Assembly: GCA_002077065.1 (NCBI GenBank)
Contig: NAJO01000058.1
Coordinates: 62,001-126,000 of the forward strand
Reading direction: 5' to 3'
Source: Cryoendolithus antarcticus
Taxonomy: Eukaryota > Ascomycota > Dothideomycetes > Cladosporiales > Cladosporiaceae
Length of the DNA: 64,000 bases
Part shown: in pieces, positions 41,702-53,728 of the stretch
Layout: each line of letters starts with the position of its first letter
Numbering within the stretch: the stretch's first letter is position 1
Made by a program: the position numbers and the translations under genes
Notes under the pieces: model-generated
What the model saw: only the letters and a program-made list of their open reading frames with translations
Database searches by the model: none
What the model was told of the DNA's origin: nothing

Positions 41702-42364
41702 TCATTCGCTCTCCTCTTGCGGCTCGTCCTCTGCGCAGCTCACTATTCCCTCAAAGTGCCAATCTCCGTCGCTGCTCACCAAGCCCTCTCCCCACCCGAT
41801 CGCCTCATCAACAAAGTCGCCCATGGTGATTCCCCCTTGCCTCTCGAACGCCGGCTTCTCGCTTCTCCGCCATCGCTTGACGTGATGTAGTGCTTTGCAC
41901 GGTGGCTGGCAGAGGTACATGCGCCTCCATGAGGCTGTAGGCTCGAGCACGGCAGCCACCGGGCCGGAAGGTAGAGAGGGAAATGAGATGCTCAGCGACC
42001 AGGCGTAGTAGTCTATCGTTGGAGAATGAGACTCCCGGGGATTCGAGATGGAAGGAATAGTACGTATGAGGACGTGTGAGGTCGCTGGAAGTACTCCAGG
42101 AAATGCCTTGAGTATCAAGCGGTTGTTCTCTGGCTTGCGACCAGGATGCGGCGTCAGTGTGTTTGCGAAGGGTGGTAGGAGTGGAGTGGTGTCTGCGAGG
42201 AGGAAAAGCGCCCGCTGGAGCTTCGGGCTCGAGGCGATGGTAGAGCGGAAGTGCGTATTCGTCCGCTGGGAAAGTAGCAGGTCCCTTTGTGAGAGGTTCA
42301 GAAGGATAATCTCGAGAAGCTCAGGCAGCTGGAGCACTTGGTACATTGGCGTAGGCGCCGACAT
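41702..42364 (-). CDS. F-box domain protein
   Basis: Intronless, 220 residues. An F-box lies at the N terminus (VLQLPELLEIILLNLSQRDL, then LLSQRTNTHFRSTIASSPKLQRALF), the Skp1-binding part of SCF ubiquitin ligases. The rest has no named domain but contains LCQPPCKALHHVKRW and a motif ITMGDFVDEAIGWGEG found in many short dothideomycete F-box proteins. The end is acidic (DEPQEESE). The target is unknown. Confidence 0.85.
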   Translation of the reverse strand: MSAPTPMYQVLQLPELLEIILLNLSQRDLLLSQRTNTHFRSTIASSPKLQRALFLLADTTPLLPPFANTLTPHPGRKPENNRLILKAFPGVLPATSHVLIRTIPSISNPRESHSPTIDYYAWSLSISFPSLPSGPVAAVLEPTASWRRMYLCQPPCKALHHVKRWRRSEKPAFERQGGITMGDFVDEAIGWGEGLVSSDGDWHFEGIVSCAEDEPQEESE

Positions 42365-43403
42365 AACGAAGCTCGCCTGTCAACAGGGTGATCTCTTAGC
42401 AATAGCGCTGCTCCGGTGCTTGCCGATGTGTCCTCTGCGACCCTTGCTCTCCCAAAACCTCGTAAGTTGCTTGTGCTACTACCATCGAATTCGCAAATGT
42501 TCTCTCGCTGTCGCTGCAACGCTGAGAGAGCACCGTCTGTCACGCTGACTAGATAGCAAGCTACGTCTCTCGACAGCAATCTGTTCAAGACTCAAGGCAC
42601 AGCGACGCGCTCGATAATTGCTTGTACAATGCGCCTGTCCCATAGATATCCGCTGACCTTAGAGGGCTTGAAGATTGCAACTATGGCAGTGATGAGGGAT
42701 TGAACAGAAAGCAATACCTACTGCACCATTCCTTTCTCACATGGCAACAACAAAGCATCCGTTCGACTCGTGACCATCAAAGGCGTTCCTTATCAGTAAC
42801 TCAAAAGTGCATGTGATCGTCTCGCGATATCCGGTAGTGCGATGCCATTGCGATCAGCACCTCCGAAGAGAGCTTGTCGGGAGAACTACGCGTGACGTGC
42901 ATGAGGTCAACGGTGGAGGGGTAGTTCCAATGGAGCGCGCGGAGCGTGCTGCGGAAGGGCGGGTGGCCGTTGGAAAGGCTAACAACCAAGGCGACTACAC
43001 GAATGGAAAATAACTAGGTTCTTACGTGGTCAAAAAACCGGGAAGCGTTGCTAAGGGAGAAGCTTATCGCTACAGGACGCAGGTAGATGTCCTCTACCGT
43101 ATGGTTCTTTGAAACTGATACAGCCGTCCCATCTCGTTGCTTCATGGGCCATATGCTGCCTGACTCTCTACCTTATTGCGTTCCAGAGCTGCCGCTATTG
43201 CGGCAAGTTGTGGACCTGTGGTAGCTCTCGCGACAGCGGCGCCCACACCGTGGAGGACCGAACCTGCCAGCGACTCATGGGTCCCTCGGATCAGCTCAGC
43301 AGCCATGCTCTTTGCATCGACAACGCTCCGGGAGCTCCTTCATTCTACTTCTCCTACAGAGTGGCGTCTGATCGTGACACGACTTGCGAACGCGATGCTA
43401 CGT
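42365..43403. other. Intergenic, 1.0 kb
   Basis: No gene is recognised. The plus-strand frame at 43109-43597 is mostly antisense to the small gene that follows. Confidence 0.45.
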
Positions 43404-43666
43404 TCAAGGCGATCCGGGAGCTGACCTTGCCGTCTTGTTCCACTCGAGCCACTTTCGCTTTCCGGGCCTCGTCTCGAAATGCGGCGCGATGTTCGCGGGC
43501 TCCTGTCCACCAGCGATCATCGTACTTCTCATCTTGTTGCGGTAGGCGTCCACTAAGTAGAGATATTAGTATGGACTCCTCATTCGAAAAGCCTTAGCCG
43601 ACACTTACATGACCTCTGCAAGAATAGCGTCCTTCCGTTGAACGTGCGCGCCTGACTCCAGCTCAT
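43404..43666 (-). CDS. Small basic two-exon protein
   Basis: Exons 43666-43609 and 43552-43404 give 68 residues, with a clear 56-base intron (donor gtaagt, branch-like tactaat, acceptor ttag). The protein starts MSWSQARTFNGRTLFLQRS and continues LDAYRNKMRSTMIAGGQ, then APHFETRPGKRKWLEWNK. It is basic and probably helical; no domain is recognised. Its start is only 18 bases downstream of the stop of the next gene on the same strand, so it could instead be part of an alternative 3' end of that gene. A second frame through both exons is also open (DEKYDDRWWTGAREHRAAF), to a stop at 43354, which lowers certainty about the frame. Confidence 0.5.
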
Positions 43667-43683
43667 GCGATACCCGAGCTCGT

Positions 43684-46583
43684 TCAACGCGACCTCCGAC
43701 CCTTCGTCATTCTCGGAACAGGCAGCTTCGCCTCACTCCCGTCCATGATCGACACAGGCACGAGGGTCGTCCCAGGCTCGGCCTCAACGCCATCATCCTC
43801 ATCGTCCCACAAGCCTTTCGAAGGCGTGCCGGGAGGTGAGCGCATCTGTCGCGGAAAGTAAGAGCGAGGATACACTGCGTTAGTCCGAAGATACGCATCA
43901 GGCATATCGTCCATCTTGACCTGGTCAAGCATCACCCGCACCCGCACGCGAGTGCCACGCTGGTGATCATCGACAAGGATGAACTTCCTGCGCTTGCTCT
44001 CGGGCACATCGCCGAAGAGGTGTCGCTTCGACTCTTCATCCTCATGCTTGACAGAAGCAGTAATAGCAGGTGCGGAGTGTGTGGAAGCATGCGTGGGCAT
44101 CGAGTCCATAGCGTCATGCATGGTCGGCATTTGCGCGCCGCCGGTAGCAGGCTGCTGGGGATATTGCGGGTAGAATGATTGTTGGTAGCGAGCGGGTGTT
44201 GATGGTCCCGCGTGACCACTCGCGGAGTGTGGTTGCTGAGCGTGTTGATTCGAGGATGTAGCCGTGTAGTCATTTCCGGCTAGATTAAAAAGCAAGTTAG
44301 CGGTCGATCTTGTCTGAACCGAAGTGCGACATTCGTGATACTGGTGTGAAGCGAGATCGAGACGCGATAAAACAAGTACAGAGGTGTATGTGAAGTAACG
44401 ACAAATGCAGAGAAGGTGATGCTTGTAGCGTGATAATGTACGAAGGGTATACAGGGCCATTCTCATGTGCGTGTTTCTCATTTGTAGTCCGCTTCCAGGC
44501 GACTATGCAAGTTCCGGCTCGCAATCACATTGGGTGATGGTACATACCACTGACATCTTCACCCGTATCGCCAGCGTCTTGGTGATGATGCATAGGCCCG
44601 CCAGGTCCCATATGAGGCGGTCGTGGTTGATTTTGAGGCATGGCGTGTGGTGGCATGCCGGCGCTGCCAGGAAGCTGTCCAGCAGATCCTGGCATCTGTG
44701 CCTTTCTCGTGTGAATCTTTGCCTGTCTTCGCACGCGGCGACTGCGTAGACGAGGATCTTGGTTGCTGTTCCTCCAGCTGTCCACTGCGCGCTGTATGAG
44801 ACCACGCTTTTCTCGCAGGTTCGGATTCAGTTGCGCGAGAGCCCAGCCTACAGCATTGCATTCGCTCTCGTAGTGTAGGCGATTGCCTTTGTACTGGTCC
44901 TTACCACAGCACGCACGTGGGTAGACACAATTCGCTGACTTGAACTCTTGCGATAGCTCATCCACGTTGACAGACTCGACATCGCACCGGATCTGATACT
45001 CCATCTTCACGCGATCGCGCGAGTACTCGAATGCGATCCATTGCACCCCACTATCATCCTGGCGCACGACCAAGGGTGTGGTAGCTGGGATCGGTCCGGG
45101 AGCTGGGCTTGGGTTCTGCCCACCAGCGGAACCCGCGGAAGCCATATGCGGTATGCCAGGACCGACGGGTGTCTGTGGTGTCGCTTGCGGAGGAGCCATG
45201 ATCGACGACTGTCGTTGAAGCGATGCCTGCGATGGCTTCGCATCGATCATTGCTGGCTGTGAATGAGAGGGATGCTGCGGTTGCTGCATCGAGTGCTGCG
45301 ACTGTTGATGCGAAAGCAGGGTACCGGGAGCCGATGTCATCGGTTGATGCTGTGACTGTGGCTGTGGGTATGGGGCGTATGGCGATTGTTGCGACATTTG
45401 GTACGGCTGCGGGTAGTACATGGATTGGCCGATTGGGGGAAAGCCGTAGATGGGACGCCCCTGTGCATCGTGCTGTGGCGAGTGTATAGATGCCGGTGAG
45501 TTCGACTGAGGTGTCTGATAGCTGCTGATGGGAGGATATGGTGCTCGGTTGATGGCAGCTTGGGTCGCCATCGTTTCGCCGGGCTCTGTAAATATGGTCA
45601 GCACGTCCAAAACATCGATGGACCAACAAACACTCGAGCATATGCTCGATCACTTGATGACAATATTGACAACATACCCGACGACGCGTAGGAGCCAGCA
45701 GCACTGTTGGTACTATATGGACTAGGATGAGCAGTGAAGAAAGTCGCTTCACCTGAGTGCTGGGCAGGCAATCCTGGGACAGCTCCGATGTATGGCGACT
45801 GGTTCTGATGAAGTCCTTGGCTTGATGTATGCGACAGGTGAGGTCCTTGGATCGGCGACTGCAGGGTACGCGACTGATGCGGCGAGTTGGGTCGATATTG
45901 TTGGATCAGACCTTGTTGACGAGGATGCTGTAGAGGGTAAGGTGCTGGGAGACCTTGTTGCTGGGAGTGCTGCTGATGATTCTAAGCGATCATACTATCA
46001 GTTATCATATTCAACAATTGTATTGTCGTGCATGGCGTGTAGTCAAAGTTGTGCACGTTGGCGTTTGAGAGATGATGGCAAGATGCCTGCGGATCCCTGC
46101 TGGAAAAGGCGGGTATGGCTCAGAGGTACCACAAGAGTGCAGACCTTGTCAGGCCAGCGTGGGAGAGCCAAGCAGAGAAATCCAGGCGGCCGGAGGTGTC
46201 ATGTCATCCAGAGGGGCTGTAGTGGGGAAAGTAAGAACCGGTCCGCAGCACAGAGTTCAGCAGCGTTTGTGACAGGAAGACGGCGGACAAGGTGAAACTC
46301 GGTGATTGCAACGGCCATGCATACGCCAGTTTGTTTTGCTGATGTTATGCGTTGTCCGCGATGCAGCATCGAGGGGCAGCTGTCAGCTGGGCGCGTAGGG
46401 TCGTGCAGCACGTTGTGCAGCCAGCAGCATGGAGATGCTCGTCTGGTGACAGGCAGGTAGCCGGGATGCTGCGTTTGCGCCGGGTACCAGCATTGCGGAA
46501 AATTTGTGCCTCGACCGTGGGTTCCAGCAAGGCAACCAGGCATACACAACAGACTTCATGTAGTAGGGGAAGAGACTTACCAT
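43684..46583 (-). CDS. DUF8032-type regulatory protein
   Basis: Four coding exons: 46583-46581 (the ATG alone), 45981-45753, 45585-44548 and 44279-43684, all in phase, 621 residues. Introns are 599, 167 and 268 bases, long for a fungus. The first half is Gln/Pro/Ser-rich (MNHQQHSQQQGLP), like a transcription activator. The conserved core reads GVQWIAFEYSRDRVKMEYQI, NCVYPRACCGKDQYKGNR and YESECNAVGWALAQLNPNL, followed by a basic patch (RSRRVRRQAK). A second conserved block is KRRKFILVDDHQRGTRVRVRV to NAVYPRSYFPRQM. I believe this family carries the label DUF8032, but that name is from memory. A nuclear regulator is likely. Confidence 0.8.
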
Positions 46584-49384
46584 GCCCGCTGATAGATGCG
46601 ATTGTGTGCGTCCACAAGAGACGCGTTGTCTAGTATGTCAATAACAGCAGGTGTCGGATCGGAGCTGCAGGGTGAGAGGTGGCAGTGATCCGCAGCTGCA
46701 TGCAGCGTCGGTCGAGGGTGGTGCAACAAGGCGAGTTGTGAGACTTGGTCAGCGCCAACCGTTGTTGGACTCCGGGTGTCAGAAAAGGCTATGCTACCGG
46801 CCGGCGAGCAGTAGTCGCACGCACGTGAGGCGTTAGCCGCACAGAAGAGTGCAGAAAAGGCGCGGCGCGGTAGTCGAACGCGGCGGGCCAAACTGCAGGG
46901 CTGCGAGGGTGCCGACCAGGTCTGCGGCGATGCGCGACGAGGGTGAACAGCAGCAGACAGAGTGAGACAAGCAAGGCTGGACAAGATCAGCGCCAGGCTT
47001 GCAGTACCCTTATGACTATACAGCAGTGCTGGTGCATGCGAGGCATGAGCTAGTTCAAGATAAGCCGAGCCTTCGAATTTCGATTATTACGCAGAGGCTA
47101 GCGCACGCATCACACTCCGGACCTCGAACGCACAGGCGCGGTCCTTTCGGTGATATACCGTCCGTCACACGATGTTCGCGTCGCCTACGGTATGCTCATC
47201 AACAAGTACACTTCACTCTACGCCGGGCAGCGAGGACACTACTGTGCATACTGGCTGCATGGCTTCATGCGCGGCACACTGGGAAGTCAACGCGCCCGCC
47301 TCGGTTAGCAGGTACGACTCGACTCACATGCGTCTGAAACGTCAACGCCGTTGTCGGGCGCAAACCCTGTTTATGCCACGCGATTCAGTCGCACAATACG
47401 ATTGAGTGATTTCTTGATTGGAAATGCAGATGTGCTGTGGCGGAAGGATTGCTCCAAAATGTCTGATCAGCAGCATATATTGCTCTACGTCAGGTAATCG
47501 CGGAGGCACGCCTTCTTGCTGCGGTCCAGACCTCCTCATGTTGATCAACAATCGATCAACACTCGACAGCTCACAAACTTGCTCACGAAAGGCGGAGTGT
47601 TTCGAACAAACTGCGTCACGCAGGTGTATGCAGCTCTCAAAGGCTGGCCAGATCGATACAAGGCGTGACATGCCTGTCCACCAAGACTGGCCTTCTTCAA
47701 CTGCCGGACCAGCCCTCGTGATCCATGGCGGCACAGCCCAATTCTCCGACAGCCTCGAGGATCGCCAACAGCAATAATGCGCTGCAGGTACAACATGACA
47801 TCGGCGTAGCATCCGGTCGCCTCGGGAGGAGAGGAAGCCGTTGTGGTGCCCAAAAGTCAAAGATGTGATCCTTGCAATCTGCCAGCCTCGCGCAACGGCC
47901 ACTAGCTGCCGCCCTGTATCCGTTGGAAACGTTCACACGTTAGAAATTTCGTCCTTCATCATCTCGACTGTGATGCCGCATCGCTTGTGATCGTATCTAC
48001 GGCATCGTGACCACAAGGCTGGCGTTCAGGACTGCCGCGGAGAAGACGCAGCTTCAATGACCGAGAGATGTGGTGGTGATGAATATGCAGCGTGCTATGC
48101 ATCTGCCTACTGGCATGAACCATGCACGTAGTCCGCAGCCACATGAAAGTGGGCTGGCTCGCTTGCAGCAAGGCGTGGGTGGTGACATCGCTTGGTAGCC
48201 AGCGGCGTTCGACAATTCCAGACATGTGAAAATGTCTCCAATATTCATGGGTCGATCGCTCACTTCGTTCCTACTGCAGAATCTGAGCTACGCATCGCAT
48301 GTCGTCGATATAGTCTCTTGCAGTCCAGCCCAGCCTCCCTGTCGAAAGTGCAGCCATTCAACGCAGGGTTCCTGCCGGTCATCACAACATCGTAGCCCGC
48401 CGCGCGGGGAAGGCACCCGAACGGCACCTTCCTGATGTCAATCAGCGCACTCTGCATGCTGCATGGTCGGTCTCATCTCCTAACATTATACCGAGAGCCG
48501 GTCAATCAACACACTACGACACTGTATTCGAGAAGCTGCCTGCAATTCGTGTCCTTCAAGTAAGGTGGAAGTTCAACAGGGAATCGAGTCCAAATCATGC
48601 CCATGTCCGGCACATCGACACCCCCAGCTCACCACCATGTCAGGTACACGTGGACTCCCTGCTCCGCGTCTTCTCGCCGAGTGGCTGATCCGGCTCGCAT
48701 CCTTGAAACCGGATGCGATGCCTGCCGAGCATCGTCGAGAAAACGGGTAGAGCGCTCCTGGAAAGCCGGAATTGCTCGAGGCGTGTGTATCATCGAGACC
48801 TGTCTCGCGTACACACCTCGCAGTGTCACACGGCGTCTACGGGCGTGGCTGTTCAGATTGACCACTCGCGGTCAATCTTGGGCAGACTAGCTTTGTGATT
48901 GAGATCCTTTTGGCCGTTGGTAGACCAGTAGGAGTGCGTCTAAGCGTGACTACATGGAACAGATAGATCCACGTTCGAAGCTCCGTTGCAATACCCTATA
49001 AGCCACAGATGGAGTACACAGTGGGCGAGTCAGCGAGAAGAACCTTAAGCGGCAGATTTGCAGTCTGCATTTCTGGCTGCAACATCAGGGCCTCGTCGAG
49101 GTTCTAGCGGATCTGGACTCATGGTACAATCCTCCAGGCGCTTCGCTCTATCCAAAACGCCGAGGCATGTTGGCAGCCGTCCCCACATGGCTACAAGGGC
49201 GAGACCGAGTCTCTCGACGTTGAGAAGTCCACTGTGTAGGCATCATCGGCGCATCAGATAGTAGCTTGAGATATTGTACTGCTGTTTGTGAACGATGTCT
49301 CGTGCAGACTCGTTGCGCCAGAAACGTATGGGTCCGTGCGTACGCTAGCGAGCGACGTAATCTATACCACTCACCCCCCTTTCC
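46584..49384. other. Gene-poor stretch, 2.8 kb
   Basis: It starts with the 5' leader and promoter of the DUF8032-type gene. Open frames such as 47902-47342 (minus, 186 codons) and short ones to 48900 show no domain, motif or splice pattern. No transposon ends or repeats were noticed by eye. Confidence 0.45.
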
Positions 49385-51754
49385 TCACTTCTCCACCACA
49401 TCCTTGAACTCCGCTGCGTCCTCGTCTCTTCCCCTTGCCTTCTCGACATCTCCAGCTGGTGCTCCCACTGAGCTGTTCCTCCTCGCACTCATACGTCTCC
49501 CGGCCTCAGTCTCATCATACTGAATCAGCAACTCCCCATTCTTGCCGTAACGATGTGGCTTGTGTTTGGCGATCTTGACGACAGTGAAGATACCCTTGAG
49601 ACCCTGCGCTTCCTGGAAGATCTCATCCATCTCCTCGAGCGATCTGTAGGCCGTTTCTGGGTAGAAAAAGTACACAGTCGGGACCATGAAAGCGTTGATC
49701 ACAGCGAATATGATATACGTTTGGTATCCTATTGCCGCAAAGGCCACCGGGGTCACCCGATAGGGGCGTTAGTGGCTGTGTATCAAGTAGATAATACTCA
49801 GGATTGAGTGTGTCCTCGGGCGGGGGCAGGGGGGGCGTTTCAGGAGCAAAGACTTACATGACAACCATAAAGTTCCAGATCCAGTTCCCCGTCGTAGCGA
49901 TCGCATTGGCAGGCGCACGAATGGATAGCGGCGTGATCTCAGCAGGAACCAGCCATGTCATTCCCAGCCTGTGGTATCACACGGTCAGTGGTGACAGTCC
50001 ATCAAATCTGATCGGGAGGCCGATCACTTACCAGCCGACAGCGAAGAACGAGTTGAAAACAAACAGGAACACCGCGGCAGCGATACCAGACGATTTGCTG
50101 ACATGCGACGTGGTCCCGGCTAGCACCGCCATCGATAAGGCTTGCCCAGCAGCGCCAAAGAGCATGAGCTTCCGGCGACCAACCTTCTCAATAATGAAGA
50201 TCGCGACCCAAGATGCGACAAAATACTCTGTACCATTGAGCGCAGCTAAAAGTCGACTTGTGAAGCTGCCGAGGCCGATGTTGTTCTCGAAGATCGTAGC
50301 AGCTATGAAAGAGAAGGCAATGTTAGACTCTGCACGCCATCCAGCGAGAAGGGCGTCATTTACCGTAATATGTGATGATGTTGATGCCAGAGATTCTACC
50401 AAATATGTCAGCGGAGCTCGAAGCGAGCGAAGTAGAGGAACGACGGACTGCTGCATCATTTGGTTGACATAAGCCAGTATCGTGCGGTGCAGGTTTCGAT
50501 TCCGATTAGGAACGAAGCAATCAGAGAAGCCTCCTTTCGCCATCTCGAAAACAGTGTCTTTGATAGCGTGGAATTCATCTTGAATCGTGACATCGTCTTC
50601 GGGCAAGTTTGATAAGGCGGCCAAAACTTCGAGAGCTTCCTGCTCGCGACCCTTGAGGATCAGCCTATGCGAGAGTCAGTAAGCATTCAATGCTCGATAG
50701 CCGATCGTGCATCTCCAGATATCTGAAGCGACAATGCGAGCGCTGATCCGCAGCACCATGAGTGCGTGAGGACCTGCGAGCCACGGAAAGCGTGGTACAA
50801 CGACGGCGCTTCAATCCTGTGAGATCCCTGCAAGTGCGTCGACATGTGCAGGAGTGATCAAGCAGACTTGAGATGTCGGGTGCAGTGGATGTGTCTTACC
50901 AGCGAGGGCTCTCCGGCAGTCCAGGAATCATGATGGCAACGAACAACGCAAGAAGAATTTGGAATGCCTGCGTGCCTTCGTTAGGTACCGAGGATCATCG
51001 GTTTCATTAGCTACACTCACGATAGGAAATCGCCAGGCGATGCTCGATGGCTCCAGAAAGGAGAAGCCTAGATCGATCCAATAGGACTAGTGATCTATTA
51101 GCGAGTGATAACATTCTAGAGATGCTGTGAAACCCACCAGCATCACACCAAAGACGATTAGACTGCCTTCGATCATGACCATCTGGCCACGACGATGCGA
51201 CTTTGACGTCTCGCTTTGCCAAGTGGGAACAGTACTAGTATTCATGCCTGGCTACTGTCAACGTCCCATTGAAGCCGCGTTCATCATACGGTGAAACTAA
51301 CCATTGCCAAAGCCCGTAATCAATCGTGCAACAATCAACTGAGGAAGCGAGAAGGACGAAGCCTGGATTGCTGCGCCAACAACCATGATCTTGATGTTCG
51401 CATCAGCAACATGAAGGTCTCCAGGACCGTAGCAGTGCATACCAAGCTGCCAATGAAGATCGTCTTCTTCCTCCCAAGGAAGTTGCCGAGCCATATCGTC
51501 GCGACAGCACCAAAGAAGCAGCCGAGTGTGTAGCCTCCGACAGTAATGCCCTGCACATTCGATGCAGTGCCTTGCTCGGCCTTAGGTTTGCTATATACAT
51601 CGATCTCTGGGAAGTAGCGGAGGAATGAGGGTAGCGTCAGAAGCCCTCCTAGTACGCCCTGGTCGTATCCAAAAAGTGCGAAATCGGTGCCGGCAATTAC
51701 TGCGATAGCGATATTGAGGCGTGTGCCCGTAAGACCATAAAATTTCTTACCCAT
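49385..51754 (-). CDS. MFS sugar transporter with a defective last splice acceptor
   Basis: Ten exons on the minus strand: 51754-51443, 51389-51302, 51247-51138, 51086-51021, 50967-50900, 50664-50449, 50395-50364, 50302-50032, 49968-49858 and 49757-49385. All phases agree and give 548 residues. Sugar-porter motifs are clear: GYDQGVLGG, GRKKTIF, ARLITGFGNG, PGLPESPRW, MMQQISGINIITYY, EKVGRRKLML, WLGMTWLVPAEI and PETAYRSLEEMDEI. The last intron (49857-49758) ends in CG instead of AG, 12 bases after a perfect branch site ACTAAC. Using the upstream CAG instead brings an early stop and loses the C terminus. Splicing efficiency, and so function, is doubtful. Confidence 0.82.
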
Positions 51755-52660
51755 GGTTGAGGTCGACTGTCGTGTTCCGGGACAGTTAATCGGACGAACG
51801 TGAAGCCTTTACTTTCTCGAGAACATTCAACAACGAGCCAACGTCACAAGGATCGAAACAAGCAATCAGTGAGACGAATAAGAAATGTAGGAGCGGACAT
51901 TGTCAAGACTTATGCCTACCATGAAGTCACTACCGCATCGCTTGTAGCATCGACATTCGACAGATGATGTAGTCTAACGTTCGGCTTGCCCTTCTCAGCA
52001 TCGCGAAGCGCCACTGACACGCTCTCGACCACTACCCGTACAGTGCGTAGGTGAGACTCTGCGGCTGGCGCGTGGTCTTGTGGATGTAGAGTTGCGGGGT
52101 GTGGAGATCTAGCATGAACGGTGTGGAGGAGAATTGCGGTTGAGTGGCTGCAGTTTGCGGTACTTCGTCGGTCCCGTGAGATGTGGATGTCAATCAGAGT
52201 GCCGCTTGTAGCGTGAAACGATCGTGCAGGTTACGCGTGTCGTCGCAATGCCGTATCAAGGATCGCGGAGGTAGACTGCAGCGTTCGAAGGCAGCTCCAT
52301 CCGCCGCGGCCACGATTTTGACAGGTATTGGCACTGGGGGGACGCGGGTTGCGGAGCGCGTCAGAGGCTTGGCGACCAGAGAGTGGATCTTCGAGCAAGG
52401 GACCAGTGCGAAGTAATTCTGATGCTGTGCGGTCTGCTCCATCAACAGGCCGAGTACGTCTGTGGTATCGTAAGGGTATTCACAAGGAGGAGACCTGATG
52501 CTCAAAATCGATAAGAGAAAGAGCAGAATTGTCAGTGTGTTTACCCCGAACTCGGCACTCTCGCCTCGTCCACAGGTCTGATTTGTGGAGCCGCGGAGGT
52601 ACTGCCGTGACACCGACAGCTTCAGGCGAACATATTTAAAGCAGCATTTCCAGACCAGCC
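51755..52660. other. Divergent intergenic region
   Basis: Between the starts of the sugar transporter (minus) and the DUF952 gene (plus). The minus frame at 52733-52194 has no recognised domain and is partly antisense to the DUF952 gene. Confidence 0.5.
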
Positions 52661-53026
52661 ATGGCCACTCTTCGCTTCTGGTACAAGATCCTCGACAAGG
52701 CGCCTCCAAAACCAATCCCGAGGACTCTTCCATTATCGCCTTTGGACGCCAAAGATGGCTTCATTCACCTCTCAGTCGCCAGCCAGATCCCTATCACGGC
52801 CGGGAAGTTCTTCAGCGCTAGCAGCAGTCTGTGGGTTCTGCAGATCCAGCGCGAGAAGCTCGTCGGACGTTTCGACTTTCCTCCGCCGTACGGCGAAGTC
52901 TGCCCTCATCTACATGATAGCGAGGAGGGTCTCGGTAGCAACAACGTCGTGGACGTGATTGAGATGCGGAGGGCTGCGACTGAGGAGTGGAAGGATGTTC
53001 CGGCAATGGCTAAGCTGGAAAACTGA
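52661..53026 (+). CDS. DUF952 family protein
   Basis: Intronless, 121 residues. The DUF952 pattern is visible: LRFWYKILDK, DGFIHLSVASQIPITAGKFF, LWVLQIQREKL and FPPPYGEVCPHLHD. Members are small cytosolic proteins in bacteria and fungi, distantly like ADP-ribose-handling folds, without a firmly known reaction. The conserved His of FIHLS and of FPHL-type CPHLH are kept. No neighbour helps. Confidence 0.85.
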   Translation: MATLRFWYKILDKAPPKPIPRTLPLSPLDAKDGFIHLSVASQIPITAGKFFSASSSLWVLQIQREKLVGRFDFPPPYGEVCPHLHDSEEGLGSNNVVDVIEMRRAATEEWKDVPAMAKLEN

Positions 53027-53728
53027 CCTCCGATCGCGTCCAAACATCCAAGTGACGCCGACTGCTTGCTCTATTGCTCTACTCTCGCTGAACTGAGGTG
53101 CCCCGTTCAGCGGTCATTGCAGCCTCGAGGACAGTCCGCCTTCATGGTGACAAATTGCCTGACAGACTCTGCTGCGGGAGCGTAGAAACTGTCAGATTGT
53201 GTAATATGGAAGAGCAAAAGCGAGCGCAGCGCGAAACCTCGTTACCAAGGGCTGTCATCCGCATACGGCGCCGTGGGTGTTTGGCCTCTGCTTCTGGCAA
53301 AAGACGCATGCGACTCGGGCACTTCCTTTATGGCTTAGCTTCCCGAAGTCGCAGTGCATCAAGCGATTACTCCCATGGCTTAATTGACACGAGCTTAACT
53401 TATTTTCCAGGTTTAGCGGGAACTCGAGGTGCATAGGTGATCTGCACTCCTCACAATCCACTACATCACGATATTACAGGGATGTGAATAGTGGGAGACA
53501 TTGCTGAAGGTTCACACCTAGTTCCGTATGTGACGAAAGGGTTGTGCGCTTCGTTACCATTGCACATGGCAGGTCTGCGACGGTATCCTGCTTGAATCTA
53601 ACGCAAGGGCCGCAGATCTCAGCTCAGCGGCCGTGCGAACATTCCAACATCGTAGTCTTCGGTCACAAAGTGCGGACCGAGTCGCAAGTATCCTAGTCAT
53701 CGCCTCCCTGTTCAGCACAGTCATCCCT
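53027..53728. other. Intergenic between convergent genes
   Basis: No gene is recognised; short plus frames near 53100-53440 carry no domain. Confidence 0.5.

Noticed and set aside
43109..43597. 162-codon plus-strand frame with a hydrophobic start
   Set aside because: Its second half is antisense to the small spliced gene, and the translation shows no secreted-protein features beyond the first residues.
47342..47902. 186-codon minus-strand frame
   Set aside because: No ATG-supported start in good context, no motif, and no splice partners found; left as unassigned.
50461..50500. B-box-like string GGTTTCGATTCC
   Set aside because: It lies inside a well-supported transporter exon and has no A-box at the right distance.
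52194..52733. 179-codon minus-strand frame
   Set aside because: Partly antisense to the DUF952 gene; no domain, and its start lies within that gene.
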